From assembly GCA_946886675.1 (NCBI GenBank), contig CAMPIZ010000033.1, positions 1-10,567 of the forward strand: a stretch of DNA of 10,567 bases, given 5' to 3'. Below are positions 8,460 to 10,567 of the stretch, one piece after another. The translations under genes and the position numbers were made by a program. This stretch comes from an uncultured Flavobacterium sp. Its GTDB lineage: Bacteria; Bacteroidota; Bacteroidia; Flavobacteriales; Flavobacteriaceae. Within the stretch, counting starts at the first letter, position 1; each line of letters begins with the position of its first letter. The notes below the pieces were generated by a model. That model was not told the origin of the DNA. It searched no databases and saw only the letters and a list, made by a program, of their open reading frames with translations.

Positions 8460-10567
8460 TTATTTAACTACAAATACAATATTCATGTAAGAAGCTTCGG
8501 TTGCATTACCAATTATGGTATAAGTAAGCACACCATTAGCATTAATACTCAGGTTAGAAAATACTGTAGTATCATAGTATGTTATATAGTAATACATATC
8601 TGTAGCATTAGGCAGGTACGGAATATCAGCCGGAGCCTCACTTGCACCACCCACATCACTTCGCACCATATTTGTATTTGCAGCAGTAAACTGGTTTATA
8701 TATTCCTGATACAGGTTTCTCGTTTGGTTTACCACAGGGGTACCTGAATAGGCAGATGTATCAAATATTACTGCAGGCATATAGAAAAACTTAGGCATTA
8801 AGCTCGTTGGTACTACCGGTATTACCGGAGTATCTGTCCACTGTACAGTTCCTGAAGGACCTGTTGTAAGTGTTTTATTGTTACCACCTGATGCCAACTT
8901 AGTTGTAGTTACAGCACCATTAGCAAGTTTAGCTGTCGATATTCCTCCGTCGGCAACAGAAACGTTTACATTAGTAAGGGTAGCGCCGGTTCCGCCGGAT
9001 ACACTTACAGAAGAATCGCCTGTTATATTGCCAAGCGGCACACTGCTAAAGCTTACATTACCAGAAGCATCCGCCATGGCTATACGGCCATTGGCACCTG
9101 AACCTGCATTAAGCTTGTTTGTTGTCACTGCACCATTTGCTATTTTATTAGTTGTTACAGCTCCGTCAGCAATGTTAAGTGTTACATTGTTAAGCGTCGC
9201 ATTGTTACCTCCCGAAACCGTAAGGTCTGTTGACGTAATATTACCGTCGCCTGTAAGGGCAGATACGTTAACTTCAAGTGCACCCGAACCATTTTGCGTT
9301 AAACCATTTCCGGCTACATTGGCATTTATCTTAGCAGCTGTTACTGAATCATCCTGTAAGTCTGCAGTTGCTATACTGTTATCTGCAATTTTTGCCGATG
9401 TAACAGCATTGTCTGCTATCTTTTGTGTAGTTACTGCGTTATCTGCCAAATCCTGAGACTGTACAGATCCATCCTGAATCTTGTTAGAATTAACAGCATT
9501 ATCAGCAATTTTAGCATTTGTTACAGCATTATCAGCCAGATCACCGGTTTGTACCCCGCCATCAATAATCATGTTTGAATTTATCACGTTATTATTGATA
9601 CTTAGCGTTACATCATTAAGCGCTGCATTTGTACCTCCCTGAACATTTAAATGTGAGGATGTAATGCTGCCATCGCCTGTTAAAGCAGAAACGTTTACCT
9701 GTAAAGCCCCAGAACCATTTTGTGTTAATCCCGGCCCGGCAACGTTTGCATTTATTTTAGCCGCCGTTACAGAATCATCCTGTAAATCTGCAGTTGCGAT
9801 ACTGTTATCTGCAATTTTTGCCGATGTAACAGCGCTGTCTGCTATTTTTTGGGTGGTTACAGAATTGTCTGCCAAATCCTGAGACTGTATAGTGTTATCC
9901 TGTATTTTACCAGAGGTAACAGCATTGTCTGCTAAATCCTGTGTTTGTATTGTATTGTCCTGTATCTTATCAGAAGTAACAGAGTTATTTGCCAGATCCT
10001 GATTAAGGATTGCACCGTCAATTATCATGTTTGATGTAATAACATTATTATTGATGCTCAGTGTTACATCTTTAAATGTTGAGTTTGTTCCGTTACTTAC
10101 ATTCAAATGAGATGAGGTAATGCTACCCGGACCGTTAAGGCCTGAAAGGTTAGTTGAAACTACATAAGGACTTCCAACAGTACCTGCTCCCGTTACCGAT
10201 ATACCTGTACCTGCAGTTGTTATACCTCCTACTCCATCTGTACCATTAATCCCTGCCGGACCAGCAGGACCTTGAGGTCCCTGAGCACCAGTTGCTCCTG
10301 TATCTCCAACAAGTGAAGCAAGAAAAGCAGCTTCGTTACCAACATTACCTTCAGCAAGCCAAATCTCATAAGCACTTAGTCCGTTAATTCCGTTTGTACC
10401 ATTAGTACCGTTAATACCATTTGCTCCTGCCGGACCCTGAATACCTTGCTCACCTTGAGGACCCGCCGGACCGATTGGGCCTATTGGACCTATTTCTCCC
10501 TGAGGACCCTGAATACCTTGAATACCCTGATCTCCCTGAGGACCTATCTCTCCCTGAATACCTTGCT
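8460..10567 (-). CDS. Collagen-like and decapeptide-repeat surface protein, 5' partial
   Basis: Open from the right edge to a TAA at 8462-8460, giving 701 visible residues; the true start lies outside. Residues 1-62 are perfect Gly-X-Y triplets rich in GPQ, GIQ and GPA. A 24-residue insert (63-86, containing AYEIWLAEGN and FLASL) follows, then a second Gly-X-Y run (87-114). Next come modules built on GSITSSHLNV and VTLSINNN elements and two arrays of ten-residue repeats such as ADNAVTSAKI, degenerating towards the C terminus. A non-repetitive domain of about 110 residues closes the protein, rich in Tyr (MYYYITYYDT) and ending NIVFVVK. Collagen triplets and Asp/Asn-rich short repeats are known from trimeric fibres and tail-fibre-like proteins, so an extended surface stalk is inferred. 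The C-terminal domain resembles tails I recall from flavobacterial proteins, without a known function. No T9SS C-terminal domain is visible, and the signal peptide, if any, is off-window. A TTG at 10106 is not the start, because the collagen frame runs straight through it. Confidence 0.9.
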   Translation of the reverse strand, partial: QGIQGEIGPQGDQGIQGIQGPQGEIGPIGPIGPAGPQGEQGIQGPAGANGINGTNGTNGINGLSAYEIWLAEGNVGNEAAFLASLVGDTGATGAQGPQGPAGPAGINGTDGVGGITTAGTGISVTGAGTVGSPYVVSTNLSGLNGPGSITSSHLNVSNGTNSTFKDVTLSINNNVITSNMIIDGAILNQDLANNSVTSDKIQDNTIQTQDLADNAVTSGKIQDNTIQSQDLADNSVTTQKIADSAVTSAKIADNSIATADLQDDSVTAAKINANVAGPGLTQNGSGALQVNVSALTGDGSITSSHLNVQGGTNAALNDVTLSINNNVINSNMIIDGGVQTGDLADNAVTNAKIADNAVNSNKIQDGSVQSQDLADNAVTTQKIADNAVTSAKIADNSIATADLQDDSVTAAKINANVAGNGLTQNGSGALEVNVSALTGDGNITSTDLTVSGGNNATLNNVTLNIADGAVTTNKIANGAVTTNKLNAGSGANGRIAMADASGNVSFSSVPLGNITGDSSVSVSGGTGATLTNVNVSVADGGISTAKLANGAVTTTKLASGGNNKTLTTGPSGTVQWTDTPVIPVVPTSLMPKFFYMPAVIFDTSAYSGTPVVNQTRNLYQEYINQFTAANTNMVRSDVGGASEAPADIPYLPNATDMYYYITYYDTTVFSNLSINANGVLTYTIIGNATEASYMNIVFVVK
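9327..9596 (-). repeat. Decapeptide array 2: nine 30-bp coding repeats
   Basis: Nine in-frame units run from NNNVINSNMI to QDDSVTAAKI, with the same consensus as array 1. The last units are identical or nearly so to those of array 1, and the flanks are shared (VTLSINNN before, NANVAG and GLTQNGSGAL after). Array 2 is one decapeptide shorter than array 1, which marks it as part of a segmental duplication. Confidence 0.9.
9753..10052 (-). repeat. Decapeptide array 1: ten 30-bp coding repeats
   Basis: Ten in-frame units of exactly ten residues run from NNNVITSNMI to QDDSVTAAKI. The consensus is [A/Q]D[N/D][S/A/T][V/I]xxx[K/D][I/L]. In the first part the units alternate between a QDNTIQxQDL type and an ADNxVTxxKI type, giving a 60-bp super-repeat. 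Regular hydrophobic V/I and I/L positions with Asp-Asn turns suggest a beta-solenoid or trimeric beta-fibre (inference). Confidence 0.9.
10224..10307 (-). repeat. Collagen-like Gly-X-Y run 2
   Basis: Ten Gly residues fall every third position (visible residues 87-114), with themes GDT, GAT, GPQ and GPA. The run is separated from run 1 by 24 non-triplet residues (10308-10379), a multiple of three, so the register is kept. Inserts with an AYEIW...GN...FL.SL pattern recur in many bacterial and viral collagen-like proteins, to my knowledge, and probably form a small hinge or trimerising element. Confidence 0.9.
10380..10567 (-). repeat. Collagen-like Gly-X-Y run 1, continues past the edge
   Basis: Twenty-one consecutive triplets have Gly in register without a break. 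The X and Y positions favour Pro, Gln, Ile, Glu and Asn; the last triplets shift to GIN, GTN and GAN. At DNA level this is a 9-bp and 18-bp quasi-repeat (CAGGGT/CAAGGT themes on the minus strand). Bacterial collagen triplets form triple helices without hydroxyproline, so trimerisation is an inference from the family. Confidence 0.93.

Noticed and set aside
8878..9456. A 192-codon plus-strand open frame
   Set aside because: It lies wholly antisense to the decapeptide and module repeats. Its Val/Ala/Ser-rich product merely mirrors the repeated codons, and the minus-strand frame has clear domains.
9664..9882. A plus-strand open frame of 72 codons
   Set aside because: It is antisense to the first decapeptide array, and its product repeats part of the shadow frame at 8878-9456, as expected from the duplication.
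9327..10052. CRISPR-like array, because of the regular 30-bp period
   Set aside because: The units are contiguous, in frame and degenerate, with no unique spacers and no cas genes; they encode decapeptides.
10104..10106. TTG as the start of the fibre gene
   Set aside because: The same frame continues upstream for 153 codons of collagen triplets to the window edge, and the homologous internal module has Leu at this position.

Overview
The window looks like a Bacteroidota chromosome, most likely a Flavobacteriaceae member close to Flavobacterium. The evidence is AT-rich DNA, start sites with little or no Shine-Dalgarno sequence, and proteins typical of the type IX secretion system (T9SS) and gliding phylum: a PorP/SprF family barrel, a type B sorting domain of the gliding-motility C-terminal (CHU_C) kind, an OmpA protein with PD40 repeats, and long secreted repeat proteins. 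No rRNA, tRNA, insertion sequence, phage gene or CRISPR array was found.

All five genes lie on the minus strand and read from right to left. In transcription order they are: (1) a collagen-like, decapeptide-repeat surface protein whose 5' end lies beyond the right edge; (2) after 59 bp, a 1393-residue lectin/DUF11/Ig-repeat adhesin; (3) after 30 bp, a 410-residue protein with a CHU_C sorting domain; (4) overlapping its stop codon, a PorP/SprF family outer-membrane protein; (5) after 11 bp, an OmpA family protein with TPR-like, PD40, CarboxypepD_reg-like and peptidoglycan-binding domains. The short gaps and shared orientation suggest one operon with its promoter outside the window. A weak terminator-like inverted repeat spans the last stop codon, and 1-119 holds no gene I can support.

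A reasonable model is a T9SS surface-structure cassette. The SprF-like protein would help export or display the CHU_C protein, the OmpA protein would tie the assembly to peptidoglycan, and the two large repeat proteins would form the exposed, binding part. Neither large protein shows a recognisable T9SS C-terminal domain. Each instead ends in a short distinctive tail, while the small CHU_C protein between them and SprF carries the only visible sorting signal. How the two large proteins reach and stay on the surface is the main open question.

The DNA also records active repeat evolution. There is a segmental duplication in the collagen-like gene that differs by exactly one 30-bp unit, and a two-unit expansion pattern in the Ig-like array of the adhesin.
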